Positions 31,954 to 42,078 of a stretch of 64,000 bases of DNA are shown here, in pieces; position 1 is the stretch's first letter; every line of letters starts with the position of its first letter. Both the position numbers and the translations under genes were made by a program. The stretch comes from Heliocidaris tuberculata (taxonomy: Eukaryota; Echinodermata; Echinoidea; Camarodonta; Echinometridae). The notes under the pieces were generated by a model that did no database searches, was not told where the DNA came from, and saw only the letters and a list, made by a program, of their open reading frames with translations. The stretch is from NCBI GenBank assembly GCA_025618425.1, contig CM046850.1, positions 9,923,992 through 9,987,991 on the forward strand, given 5' to 3'.

Positions 31954-33162
31954 TCAATTTTCAATGATGTCAGTTTGATTCATAATTGTTAGACAGTTGT
32001 GTCTAAGCCCCTCACCACTACATAGAGGGTCATGCCCCGAATAAACTCCGCCATGTTTTTTCTGAATCTCCTCTGTGCATGGTACTTTTGTAGCATTGAT
32101 GCCATCTTTGGCGCCGTTGAACCCCGAGGTTTGACCAAAATGGCTTTCATTCCAGTCACAGTCCTCCCCATCTGGACTGAAAACTTTGACATATTTTGCA
32201 AAGTATCCCTTCGGTCCCACGTACAAATCGAATTGCACTTCATCTCGAACTTCAACGGGCTGGTACAACACTGCCGAGATGTGGAAGAATACTTTATTGT
32301 AAGTTTTATTCACTGTTATAAACCCGTAGCGACGTCTGTCTAGATATCGCTTCACGATGCCAGTTACATTAGTATAAAGGAGTTTCTCTTGATATACAGC
32401 CTCATCAGGTTCGGAGTCAGAATCTTCAACCCCCGGATTAAGAAACTCTATGGATTCTGCAAAGTACCCTTTCGGTCCGTCACACAAATCAAACATCACC
32501 TCATCTCCAACTTCAACGTGCTCGCCTGGGACTTCTGAGATATGGAAAAACACTTTGTTGTAAGTGTCGTTCACTCTGATGAACCCAAAGCTACGTCTGT
32601 CTCTATATTGTTTCACTACTCCAGTTACCCCTTGTTGAATGAGTTCCTCTTCTGGATCAGACTCGGACTCAGAATCTTCATTGTCCGAATTAAGAAACTC
32701 TATGGATTCCGCAAAGTACCCCTTTGGTCCGACACACAAATCAAACACCACCTCATCTCCAACTTCAACCTGCTCGCCTGGGACTTCTGAGATATGGAAA
32801 AACACATTGTTGTAAGTGTCGTTCACTCTGATGAACCCAAAGCTACGTCTGTCTTTAAATTGTTTCACTACTCCAGTTACCCCTTGTTGAATGAGTTCCT
32901 CTTCTGGATCAGACTCGGACTCAGAATCTTCATTGTCCGAATTAAGAAACTCTATGGATTCTGCAAAGTACCCCTTTGGTCCGACACACAAATCAAACTC
33001 CACCTCATCTCCAACTTCAACATGCTCGCCTGGGACTTCTGAGATATGGAAAAACACTTTGTTGTAAGTGACATTCACTCTGATGAACCCAAAGCGGTGT
33101 CTGTTGTTATACTGCACAACCAATCCTGATACATACTTTTGAATGAGTATGCCCTGTGACAT
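31954..33162 (-). CDS. Four tandem cold-shock domains with acidic linkers (single exon)
   Basis: A 402-residue uninterrupted ORF; ATG at 33160-33162 has A at -3. Four cold-shock domains (CSDs) start at about residues 11, 95, 179 and 266. Each shows G-[VL]-V-x-[QR]-Y/F, RNP1-like R-x-[FY]-GFI, RNP2-like VFFHIS and a G-P-K-G-Y-F-A end, aligning with CspA-type domains that bind single-stranded RNA/DNA. Domains 1-3 are separated by acidic linkers (NSDNEDSESESDPEEE) with an exact 84-residue (252-bp) period, showing recent tandem duplication. The last ~70 residues are unlike the domains. It is intronless, unlike CSDE1/UNR. Likely a cytoplasmic or nuclear RNA/ssDNA binder; target unknown. The paralogue is at 42079. 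Confidence 0.88.
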   Translation of the reverse strand: MSQGILIQKYVSGLVVQYNNRHRFGFIRVNVTYNKVFFHISEVPGEHVEVGDEVEFDLCVGPKGYFAESIEFLNSDNEDSESESDPEEELIQQGVTGVVKQFKDRRSFGFIRVNDTYNNVFFHISEVPGEQVEVGDEVVFDLCVGPKGYFAESIEFLNSDNEDSESESDPEEELIQQGVTGVVKQYRDRRSFGFIRVNDTYNKVFFHISEVPGEHVEVGDEVMFDLCDGPKGYFAESIEFLNPGVEDSDSEPDEAVYQEKLLYTNVTGIVKRYLDRRRYGFITVNKTYNKVFFHISAVLYQPVEVRDEVQFDLYVGPKGYFAKYVKVFSPDGEDCDWNESHFGQTSGFNGAKDGINATKVPCTEEIQKKHGGVYSGHDPLCSGEGLRHNCLTIMNQTDIIEN

Positions 33163-33336
33163 GATGACTTGAAAGTCAAGCTTATCGATTATTATATGTT
33201 TCTAACTTGATCACGACATCCGTATATTCAACAAATAGCCAATGGTAAGCGTATTGTGAATGATAATACATCATTCACATTTTGTCGCAGATTTTAAGTC
33301 TTGACCTGACAATAAAGAAGGAAGTACCTTACAAGC

Positions 33337-33344
33337 TATATATA
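33337..33344 (-). promoter_or_regulatory. TATA-like box of the four-CSD gene
   Basis: TATATATA, flanked by GTA and GCTTG on the minus strand, lies about 175 bases before the ATG. It would place transcription start near 33305-33312. Confidence 0.45.
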
Positions 33345-33550
33345 CAAGTACGAATCACGATAACTAAATGAAAACATAATGTTGAATCATAGAATCATTG
33401 CCTTTGCTTCTCAGATTGTGCAATGTTTGGGGATTTCCCAGTTCGTTACGCTTATACACGCTCTAAGAATAGACATACCTTTTCGTATTCACACACGAGG
33501 AATATGGGGGTTCATTCGTATAGCGATCGGATAGCACTGATCGCGCGCGT

Positions 33551-33551
<1 letters not shown>

Positions 33552-33602
<51 letters not shown>
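33552..33602. repeat. (AC)n microsatellite
   Basis: Pure CA dinucleotide run upstream of the four-CSD gene. Confidence 0.95.
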
Positions 33603-33605
<3 letters not shown>

Positions 33606-33949
33606 TGAAATAACATTTCAACAACGACATATTCAACAAGCTCTGTTGACTTCCAACAGATTGGTGGATTAATCTAGATTGTACAATAATCAGACCCCGC
33701 CCCCTCCTGTTCAAATAGATCAACCCCCATTATATACACTGATATTGCACGCCTCAGCCATGAAGCCCCTACGTCCCCCTCCCCCCACTAAGTATCCACC
33801 ACTGGACAAAGATAAATTTTGCATATTTTGTATAGTAACCAATTAGGACCAATCAGGTTATTACACTATATATAGCTGACTAGATGATCTAGAAGAACCG
33901 ATAGTCTTGTAAATCCAGACATCATTATCTTCAGTATACAACACAAATC

Positions 33950-34120
33950 ATCATTAAAGAGAAAGTTCACCCTGATATTAAGTTCGTTCTAATAAAATCA
34001 GGAAATGATAAAAATCATATTAGTGAAATTTTGAGGAGGATTTGAAGGAAAAAATAAGAGAGTTACAAATTTTAAAGTTGTAGTCAATCAAAAGCAAATT
34101 GGTAATTCTGTGACCTATGT
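33950..34120. repeat. 5' part of the TTAAAGGGGAAGTTCACCC MITE family
   Basis: TTAAAGAGAAAGTTCACCCTG, then AAGAGAGTTACAAATTTTAA and AAGCAAATTGGTAATTCTGTGA match the left part of the element at 41330-42035. The right half is missing. Confidence 0.65.
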
Positions 34121-34153
34121 ATTGCACCCGACACCATTATGATCATTCCAACT

Positions 34154-34335
34154 TCATTTGCCATCTATAGTAACCCCAAGGAATGTTATTTTAGATACTT
34201 GTTCAATAGCACAACTGCTCATTTTAAATTCGATAGGGTCAAAATGTCTCTTTTTTGTATAAACCGAAAAATTTGTTTTATTTTCATTAATGGGCAATTT
34301 ATATTTTTTTAAACAAATCAACTGAAGCAATTTTT
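34154..34335 (-). pseudogene. Reverse-transcriptase fragment of L2/CR1 type
   Basis: Minus-strand reading gives KLPINENKTNFSVYTKK, then VSKITFLGVTIDGK. The latter is the 'FLGVxID' motif after the palm domain of CR1/L2 polymerases. A poly-A/T and a poly-G run lie next to it at 34329-34361. Confidence 0.65.
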
Positions 34336-34380
34336 TTTTTTTTTTGGGTGGGGGGGGGGGGTGAGACCTGTACAAGTACA

Positions 34381-35280
34381 AAATATCAAGTGAGTTAAAA
34401 CAGATCGGTCTGTATCAAAAATTAAAATAGTTTGTGGCATGATATACAGTGTGATTCAATAAAAAGGAAAGCCATATTCAAGCCCTAATCTTATTATCTT
34501 ATTATAATTTGAGTAAGGCCAGAATGCTTTGTTATTAAAAATCATTTTGGCGCTTGCATAAAATTAATGATGGCTTTAAAAATACCAACACCATTGTTGT
34601 TGCATGTATATCCATCTAAAGGTCTTCTTTTATTAAATCGTTTAAAATTTCGAAAAAGAATGATTGACATTCTAATAACACACACACATTTTGGTGAACG
34701 AGTCTGAGAGCTACTATCAGTGCGGGTTGCATGCAGTCTATAGTCACTGAATCAGTGGTTGCTCTTGACGTGCATGCCGCGCAGCTCGCTAGCACCGTGA
34801 CGGCCGGAGAGATCTTTCACAGTGTATGGTCATATATACATGTATTTCCTTGACGGGGTGGGTTTGTCGGTATGTGTGAAAGTGTGTGTCTGTGCGTCAC
34901 TACGTGCGGGGTGTTTATGCCTGTGTGTGCCTTTTCGTGTAAATAAATCCATTTGAATTATTGACTTAAATCGCGATTTAATCAACTTTAAAAAAAAGAT
35001 CTTTGAATAAAAAAATAAAGAATAGGCCTAACACTCAAAGTTCAAAACAAATGAAAAGATAAGAATGTACTTATATTGTTTTACTTTCTTTTTTGTCATT
35101 TTTTATCAGAATTGTTACTTCTATTAAAAAAAATTAAATAAAAAACTCGCCAACCATTCCTTCAAAACAGCACACTTTTTTATTTTTTTTATTTTTTATA
35201 ACACACATGCACACGCTGGTATCAATATGCCTACAGCACTTCATTTATTTGATATATGATAAAGAGCCCTTGCTCAAATA
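34381..35280. other. No feature recognised
   Basis: AT-rich with TG-rich patches. No coding or repeat signal that can be named. Confidence 0.4.
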
Positions 35281-35299
35281 AATGCCACTCTCCATCGCC

Positions 35300-35345
35300 T
35301 TAAACCACTGGACCACGGCACCTCCACGGCACACGCACGTAAGCA
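35300..35345 (-). repeat. tRNA-like 5' segment (A-box-like)
   Basis: Read on the minus strand, GCCGTGGTCCAGTGGTTTAA has the A-box consensus TGGTCCAGTGG as in a tRNA D-arm. No B box follows at the right spacing (only TTTATTTGAG), so it is at most a tRNA-derived fragment. Confidence 0.4.
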
Positions 35346-35394
35346 CGGGCACTCACTCACACACACACGCACACGCACACACACCCTCACACAC

Positions 35395-35715
35395 ATTGAC
35401 TTGTGGGGAACTGTATTGTTTTCTCCTTTTGTACTTTGTACCCCACAAGCACTTCTCCTATTGTATTTTGTACCCCACAAGCATGACGGAATAAAGGCCA
35501 TCATTGTGCTCTTTTGTTCTCTGTACCCCACAAGTGTATCTATGTAAGGGCACACACACGCACACAGTCTTTTTTGCCTTTACTCTCGAGGACAGCTATT
35601 GTTCCTCTATTATTCTCCTGTCCTCGGAAAGCTGACGGAATAAGGCTCAAATCTATTGTTTGGCGTCCGAGGACTATTGTTCTCAGGAATTTTTCTTTGT
35701 TCACCGTCCTCGCTC
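35395..35715. repeat. Two half-repeats with a shared frame but different palindromic arms
   Basis: First half uses TTGTGGGG and CCCCACAAG blocks (35401, 35443, 35472, 35527). Second half uses GAGGACAG/GTCCTCGG blocks (35586, 35620, 35667, 35706). Both halves share CTATTGTT-like spacers and TGACGGAATAAGG (35482 and 35632). Confidence 0.55.
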
Positions 35716-35733
35716 ATACGGCTATACCTGTCC

Positions 35734-35896
<163 letters not shown>

Positions 35897-35899
35897 TAC

Positions 35900-36610
35900 A
35901 GTTATAAACAAATTATTCATACCCTTACCAAGATTTGAATTTTTTCTATTTTGTTTTTCATTAAAAAATTGGTTTGTCTTGGTTTATGCACATGTACTTG
36001 ATCATGTGACAAAGAATTTTACGAATAATATTATATAACATAATAAAATTCACAACATTCCACTAGTTAACCTTTCATTTTTAAAACAGAGACATAAAAC
36101 TTCAAATTACAAGGGGTGTGAAAAATTATGCTGTTATATATAGACCTCTTTTTATGAAAATATTCATGTATCCAACATCAAACTCTCTTATGCATTTATT
36201 TATGTATTATATTTATGATCACCTCTGTCACCTTTTTTTCAATCCACAATTAAAAACCAAGTGAAATTGCTGCAAAACATTATAATGGTATGGTAGTTGA
36301 TAATGTCCTCTTTAAATTGGCAGGGTGTTCATTAAAATCTGACCATGGATGACTGAGCACTGGCCAATTTAAAAACCATGTCAAAATCGTCTTTGCCCAA
36401 GTTTGTGATGAATTGTGTCAGGAGTATCTATCATCATGTGTGAGTGCATTCAGTTGGAATAGAGTCCATTCAACTAAACTATGGGTTAAACTTCAATCGC
36501 ATTCAAAACGTGGGCAGAAGAAAGTTTGACATGAACCAGGCAAAATGCTACTGTTTAGCTGTTTAAGGCGTCAGATGAAAGAAGACATGATAGGCTATAA
36601 GATGAGCATA
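35900..36610. other. No feature recognised
   Basis: AT-rich intergenic sequence; no ORF of note. Confidence 0.4.
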
Positions 36611-36616
36611 TTTGAC

Positions 36617-36656
<40 letters not shown>
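36617..36656. repeat. (TG)n microsatellite bordering the tRNA-containing repeat
   Basis: Pure TG run ending at the first copy of the ~410-bp tandem repeat. Confidence 0.95.
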
Positions 36657-36658
<2 letters not shown>

Positions 36659-36819
36659 ATTGTAAGGAAATAACATATACAACAGCTTTGGCAACTCTCG
36701 TGGAAATAATTATAATTGTGAGAAATGAAAATGAGAGAATAATGGTTGCGTAGCTTAAATCAAAGTTCCCCAGAGCTGTCCTCCCTTTTTAAATTTTTTT
36801 TGCAAAGGTTGAAAAAAAT

Positions 36820-36890
36820 GTCTCCGCCGGGAATCGAACCCAGGTCGTTGGCTTAGAACGCCAATGCCTTAACCACTAGACCACGGAGAC
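36820..36890 (-). tRNA. tRNA-Arg(UCU)-like gene
   Basis: A 71-nt cloverleaf folds on the minus strand. Acceptor GTCTCCG pairs perfectly with CGGAGAC. D stem is GTCT/AGGC. Anticodon stem TTGGC/GCCAA encloses the 7-nt loop GTTCTAA (anticodon TCT). T stem is CTGGG/CCCGG with loop TTCGATT. The discriminator A is followed at once by a T7 run (36812-36818), a Pol III terminator. A and B boxes are intact. This is the best-preserved of three copies, though it sits inside a repeat, so it may be a tRNA-derived repeat unit and not a dedicated gene. Confidence 0.75.
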
Positions 36891-37227
36891 GGGCCAGTGA
36901 TTTCGGCGACACCAGATTCAACTGTCCGACAGATTGACAAATCTTCAACCTTATTAATTAATTCCTTTGTCGGGGGCAGGTGAGTTTTAAACAAAGACAA
37001 GCCGCATGCCTCAGCTGGATCCAAGCGAATGATTTGAGATACATGTATACATTAGAATGATATCATTATAAACAATTGTAAGGAAATAACATATACAACC
37101 ACCCTCTAGGGTGGAAATAATCATAATTGTGAGAAACGAAAATGAGAGAATAATGGTTGCGTAGCTTAAATCAAAGTTCCCCAGAGCTGTCCTCCCTTTT
37201 TGAACTTTTTGCAAAGGTTGAAAAAAT

Positions 37228-37298
37228 GTATCCGCCGGGAATCGAACGCGGGTCGTTGGCTTAGAAAGCCTATGCCTTAACCACTAGACCACGGAGAC
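37228..37298 (-). pseudogene. tRNA-Arg(UCU)-like pseudogene
   Basis: Same layout as the copy at 36820 with anticodon TCT. It has mismatches in the acceptor stem (GTCTCCG against CGGATAC), in the anticodon stem (TAGGC/GCCAA) and in the T stem (CCGCG/CCCGG). A T6 run follows. Probably non-functional. Confidence 0.65.
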
Positions 37299-37486
37299 GG
37301 GCCAGTGATTTCGGCGACACCAGATTCAACTGACCGACAGACTGACAAATCTTCAACCTTATTAATTAATTCCTTTGTCGGGGGCAGTTGAGTTTTGAAC
37401 AAAGACAAGCCGCATGCCTCAGCTGGATCCAAGCGAATGCTGTGAGATACATGTATACATTAGAATAATATCATTATAAACAAGGA

Positions 37487-37620
37487 ATTGGTTAAGGCAC
37501 TGGCATTGGCGTTCTAAGCCAACAAAAAGAGAGGCCACAATGCATACTTTTTCTCCCAAAGGGGGGGGGGGCACATCCGGCCCGGATGTGCCCCCCCCCT
37601 TAATCCGCCACTGTGGTAGA
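37487..37620. repeat. tRNA fragment plus poly-G/poly-C palindrome
   Basis: GGTTAAGGCACTGGC and TTGGCGTTCTAAGCCAAC (plus strand) copy the D-arm and anticodon arm. They are followed by a G-run, CACATCCGGCCCGGATGTG, a C-run and TTAATCCGCCACTG, the right end of a hAT-like mini-element. Confidence 0.65.
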
Positions 37621-37729
37621 TGATCAGAAATATTCATATAATATTGAATCTTTGGTGGCTGAAAATCCGTAAATGAGAAATGGTGTTTAAAGGTCACATT
37701 CTTTCATATTCCACCCCATGCTGAAGCTG

Positions 37730-38375
37730 AAAATCTTAGTTCTAATTTATTTGTTGTTTCATTTGGTCTATAGATTCTTTGTAATTTATGCACCAAACCA
37801 ATGTTATATTCGACATAAATGTTTTGTGTTGAATACTTGATTTATTTGTTGTTTTATTTGGGTAACAGATTCTCTATAAATTATGCGCCAACTTATAATT
37901 TTCATTTCGATAAAAACATTTTGCGTTGTATACTTCATTCATTTTATGTTTTATTTGGGTTGCATCCCCAAGTTAAGTGCCAAATCAATTTTCGATTCGA
38001 TAAATGTATTTTGCGTCTTAGTTCTAATTAATTTGTTGTTTCATTTGGTTTGTAGATTCTTTGTAATTTATGCGCCGAACCAATTATCTATTCGATGTAA
38101 ACATTTTGCGTTGTATAATTATTCATTTGTTGTTTTATTTGGGGTGTAGAATCCCCGTAAGTTACGCCCCAAGTCAATTTTTGATTCCTTAAAAATATTC
38201 TCAGTTGTATGGCTACATTCATTTGTTGTTTTATTTGGGTTGTAGATTATCCATAAGTTAAGCGCCAAATCAATTTCCAATTCGATAAAAACATTTTGCG
38301 TTGTATCCTTCATTCATTTGTTGTTTCATTAGGGTTGAATATTATCCGTAAGTTCTGCCCTAAATCAATTTTCGA
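37730..38375. repeat. Satellite of ~95-bp units, about seven copies
   Basis: Units share ATTTGTTGTTTTATTTGGG, a GTAAGTTA/ATGCGCCAA-type segment, TTCGATAAAAACATTTTGCG and TTGTAT. Successive TTTTGCG positions are about 37920, 38009, 38104 and 38295, with diverged units between. Units differ by 10-20%. Confidence 0.8.
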
Positions 38376-38523
38376 GTGCTTGTCAGCCCCGGCGCTACAC
38401 ATAGCAGACGACAAAGCGATAATGCGATCGCGATAATTCCATTATCGCGTCTTGGCGATCGCCGAACGTGCATGCATTAAAATAAAACCGCACACGCATA
38501 GAAAAAAAATAGAAAACTGCTCA

Positions 38524-38553
38524 CGCGGAACTCAACTCGAGTTGAGTTCCGCG
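38524..38553. repeat. 30-bp perfect palindrome
   Basis: CGCGGAACTCAACTC is followed immediately by its exact reverse complement, with no spacer. Confidence 0.9.
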
Positions 38554-38559
38554 CGTCGA

Positions 38560-39720
38560 TCGTTTACGCTGTCCTTTATTTTCTTCAAACTCCTTAACCG
38601 CTAACCTGTAGAAAGCTGCATGGGTAAAGTTATTTGGGGTTAATTTTATACATTCTAACTGTACACAAATTATTGGGGGGGGGGCGGCCTCAGAGACCCT
38701 TTAAGCAAGAGTAAATTCGGTGAGGTTAAAAACTATTGCACTAGCTATCATGTAAAGAATAAGTTACATCACAAACCACCTCAATTATATAATCAACGAC
38801 CAAAGGCTTGTAATGAATTGAAATGTATTGATTATGTCTGCAACCGAGGAATAAAATATTATAGTGAAGCATGGTCATGATGGTTGTGTCACGACCCTTG
38901 TCATGTACGAATGAAGTAATTAGCATAGATGGAAGGTTCATATTGTAATATTGGTGTGGAATCGTCGTCTGAGACATTTATAAACAATGACATTCAAAAT
39001 AATATACACCTATTACCAATTCTTTGAGAAGGGAAATAAAGAAGATTAAAAATTGCAACATTAAGTCTACCTTGATTTACCACATTCACTAATTAATCTT
39101 AAGCACAATGTTTGAATTGGTAATATTTAGGACGGTTAGGGAAAAAAATTCACTGTCACTGTCAAACATATCTCAAAACAATCCTTGGATGATACATTAT
39201 ATGGTATATTGGAAACAAAATATTAAATGCCTATCGAACAACTCTGATAATTATCCATGCATTGTAATACTGAGTGTGAGTATTTGTACAGATAGCTGTC
39301 AATAAGACATACATATTCCATCATAATAATTTAGTGTCCTTACCAAGTAAGGCAAAGCACTATCAAATTAAAATGATTTGGGTCGAAAGGTTATCAAAAC
39401 ATGAATTTTGATGCGCTTCTATTTAATACTTGTTTCTATGGGGCCTGAATTTCTCGTATATATGAGTCCTGTGCACAGTGATCTGAAGAAAACATGCAGA
39501 AATACGACAAGCAAAAACTCATCCTAAACCAGTCAGGAATGCCACAGAGATAGTGTACAGTAATGAACCGCGATCAGTATCCTACACTAACCAAATTCCC
39601 AATTTAAGCCAGGAACCAAACACTATATCCTAAACCAAATTTAAAACTCGTTTACTTTGCTCCCTCGCATATGTTTATGAAGAATCTCGCAATTTTGCGC
39701 CCCCAATATTGGATGTAGTC
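38560..39720. other. No feature recognised
   Basis: Poly-G at 38675-38684; the rest is AT-rich without coding signal. Confidence 0.4.
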
Positions 39721-39721
39721 C

Positions 39722-40548
39722 ATAGATAGTATTCTAAAGGTTAAAGGGAAACTTGAGTTATGGGAAAGGTAAAAAATAAATTGTGAGCTTTCCCATTCTT
39801 TTATGTTAGTTTGGAAGATTATCATAGTAGATATGTCCCCTGAAGAGGATTGCTCTTCAAATGCTCTCACATTCAAAATATGACAAGAAACAGCTGAAAT
39901 GTTCGGTCCGAACATTTGTGTGTAGTCCCATATACACATTTCTGTGTGCAGTGCATGTGACTCTTAGCAGGATTGAGTCAATTTCATGTCATTTTGGTGA
40001 TTCCAAAACCTTACAGCTTACACCAATTCTTATATGCTATACTGTATAATCAACCTTTCCCAATTCTCCCTATCGCATATAGCCGATATCAGCCGATATC
40101 AGCTCCCGATGCCGATATCGGGGACAACGATGTTGGCACATATATTTCCGGTTCCAGTCTATAGCTATAGCGAGCATACACTGATATTTCCTTGCTTTTT
40201 TCGTGCGTGATTGTTCTGCTGAAAACACGTTTTGCATCGTCGGCTCAACATCCCACATTGGGTGGCTTCACAGAAGAATCCCATTTAAATATCAACTGTA
40301 TAAAATCACGATTATTTGCTAGATTAGGAACAAAAGGGAGTTTTTGCTAGGCTGACCACGTCTTCTAACACATTGTCAATGACGCTGCGGCCGGACCCGG
40401 AAGCTCGGTTGCCAGCAATCACATGCCCAAAAATTAGAGCGCCGCATGCGTTCGGATTCGGAGAGCTATATGCGATACGGAGAATTGCTTTAAGACAGTT
40501 TCTTTCACAAATCAGTCTCATGACCAGAACTCAACTTTATCTTAAAGA
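39722..40548. mobile_element. MITE (AAAGTTGAGTTCTGG family) carrying a nested insertion
   Basis: Left end AAAGGGAAACTTGAGTTATG, right end GACCAGAACTCAACTTTATC; inverse to each other. The uninterrupted relative is at 50336-50740. Common internal words include AAAATGACATG.. and CTCACATTCAAAATATGA. The copy is split at about 40060 by another MITE. Confidence 0.75.
40055..40490. mobile_element. Nested MITE with AATTCTCC..TATCGCATATAGC ends
   Basis: Left AATTCTCCCTATCGCATATA and right TATATGCGATACGGAGAATT are inverted copies. It interrupts the surrounding MITE between CAACCTTTCCC and TTGCTTTAAGAC. A GCCGATATCAGCCGATATC mini-repeat lies inside. Confidence 0.8.
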
Positions 40549-40559
40549 GTAAAAAATTA

Positions 40560-41325
40560 AATGGTCTGTCCCTTTGCTCCGCATTTGTTCAGTTGTATAT
40601 TATCAAACATTAGCTACCCATCCCTGGTTAAATGCATGAAATTTTTTTCACGTAGTGTCATAATCATAATAATAAAATCGAGAAAATCTGGTATATAATT
40701 CTAGTCGGCTGTCGGGAGGGGAGGGGGCGCAATTTTATCGTTTGCCCCGGGCGCCATACTAAAATAAATTAAATAATGAATAAATAAACCCTCGATACGC
40801 CACTGTGCAGTCGGCATAAGAGGCACTCTTTACAACAATGTAAATGCCTGTATTTTAACTGGATTATTTGATAACTACCTGCATTTTTTAAGTATAGGAA
40901 AATGACTGTGGGAGATGAACATTTTGAAGACTTTCGGTGGCTCCTTAACATTAAAAATCACTGGCGCTATTTCCCGCATTATGATAAAGTTGCGTTTCTT
41001 TCTTTGAGCGACATTGAATTAGAACTCAACTACTTCTAGCTCTTACAACTATAAGGTCATAGGATCTATTTTTTTCTCAAATATTTTATTGTTGAGCAGA
41101 ATTTTTTTTTAAAGGGAGGACATATAACAACATGAAATCTATGGTGTTCGAGATGTCCTCCCTAAAAATATGCAACGAAAATTCAACTTCCAAATATTAA
41201 AATTCAACTTTCACGAGACCAATATTGTTGGTCTCATGGGATGTCGGTCCCATGGACCTTCACAAAAGGTGTCAAAGTGTAGTGAGAATGTTATATCAAA
41301 ACTTTGTCTCATTTTTTAGCTTATA
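40560..41325. other. Intergenic with small hairpins and a hAT-like right end
   Basis: TACGCCACTG at 40796-40805 resembles a hAT-like right terminus. AAAGGGAGGACAT (41112) and ATGTCCTCCCT (41152) form a stem, and GAGACCAATATTGTTGGTCTC (41217) forms another. No gene. Confidence 0.45.
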
Positions 41326-41329
41326 ACTT

Positions 41330-42040
41330 AAAGAGGAAGTGCACCCTGATATCAGGTTTGTTTTAAGAGAAGCTGAAATTTTAAAGAAAGTGACAGTTTG
41401 AGCAAAATCCTATAAGAAATAAGAAAGTTATGAATTTTCCAAGTTGGAATCAATTAACCAAAAAATTGGCAACTCCGTGATGAATCTTGCGAGGTCCTCT
41501 CCCATTTGCCCTCAGTTCTAAAAAATATTTATATTTTCTCTGAAGAAAATATTTCATCATATATGCACTCTAGATGTAATCATTGCACATTATGTTTTTA
41601 CACAAATTCTGTATAAAAGAAATCTACTCTTTCATCAACAACTAAGAAAATCAAAATTGATATAATTTTGTGTACAGATCAAATGGAAGAGGACCTCGCA
41701 AGATACGTCGAGAAGTTGCAAATATGTGTTTGATCGATTATTAGAACTTAAAAACTTCATAACTTTTTTAAAAAATTGATTGTCGGATCTCACCAATCTT
41801 TCTCTCTCATGTTTCTGTTTTTATGCAAATCAACTCAATACTAGGGTCATGGGCGGCGGAGCCGGGGGGGGGGGCTGCAGCCCCCCCCCCCCCCCACTTT
41901 TTTTTCAGTAGACACGTTTTTTAAAACCCCGGAAAAGAACGTTCGAAAATTGTCATTAATGCGTGAAATCAAATCAGCCCCCCCCCCTCTTCAAAAACGC
42001 TCCGCGGCCCCTGCAGGGTGAACTTCCCCCTTTAACATAA
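41330..42040. mobile_element. MITE of the TTAAAGGGGAAGTTCACCC family with poly-C insertion
   Basis: Left CTTAAAGAGGAAGTGCACCC, right GGGTGAACTTCCCCCTTTAA: inverted termini. It contains GAGGACCTCGCAAGATACGTC and AAATATGTGTTTGATCGAT. An inner GGGCGGCGGAGCCG/poly-G/CTGCAG/poly-C/..CTCCGCGGCCCCTG element at about 41850-42017 interrupts it. Partial relatives are at 20540 and 33950. Confidence 0.75.
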
Positions 42041-42078
42041 TTTTTTTTTTTAACTATCACCATCTCTGCATCTTAATG

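Larger units (their letters stand above)
36661..37485. repeat. Two tandem copies of a ~410-bp repeat carrying a tRNA-like gene
   Basis: Copy 1 is 36661-37076, copy 2 is 37077 to about 37485. Both begin TGTAAGGAAATAACATATAC, contain GAATAATGGTTGCGTAGC, the tRNA-like segment, GGCGACACCAGATTCAAC, GTCGGGGGCAG and AGCCGCATGCCTCAGCTGGA. They differ by a few percent. Related, insertion-bearing copies lie at 57601-58456. Confidence 0.9.

Noticed and set aside
32032..33042. Plus-strand ORFs over the cold-shock gene, including two near-identical 82-codon frames
   Set aside because: Antisense shadows of the tandem CSD repeat; their similarity only reflects the 252-bp unit.
35300..35345. A second tRNA gene
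   Set aside because: Only an A-box-like D-arm is present; no T-arm or acceptor closure follows.
36661..37485. CRISPR-like or rRNA-like interpretation of the direct repeats
   Set aside because: Units are ~410 bp without spacers and contain a tRNA-like fold; the genome is eukaryotic by its introns.
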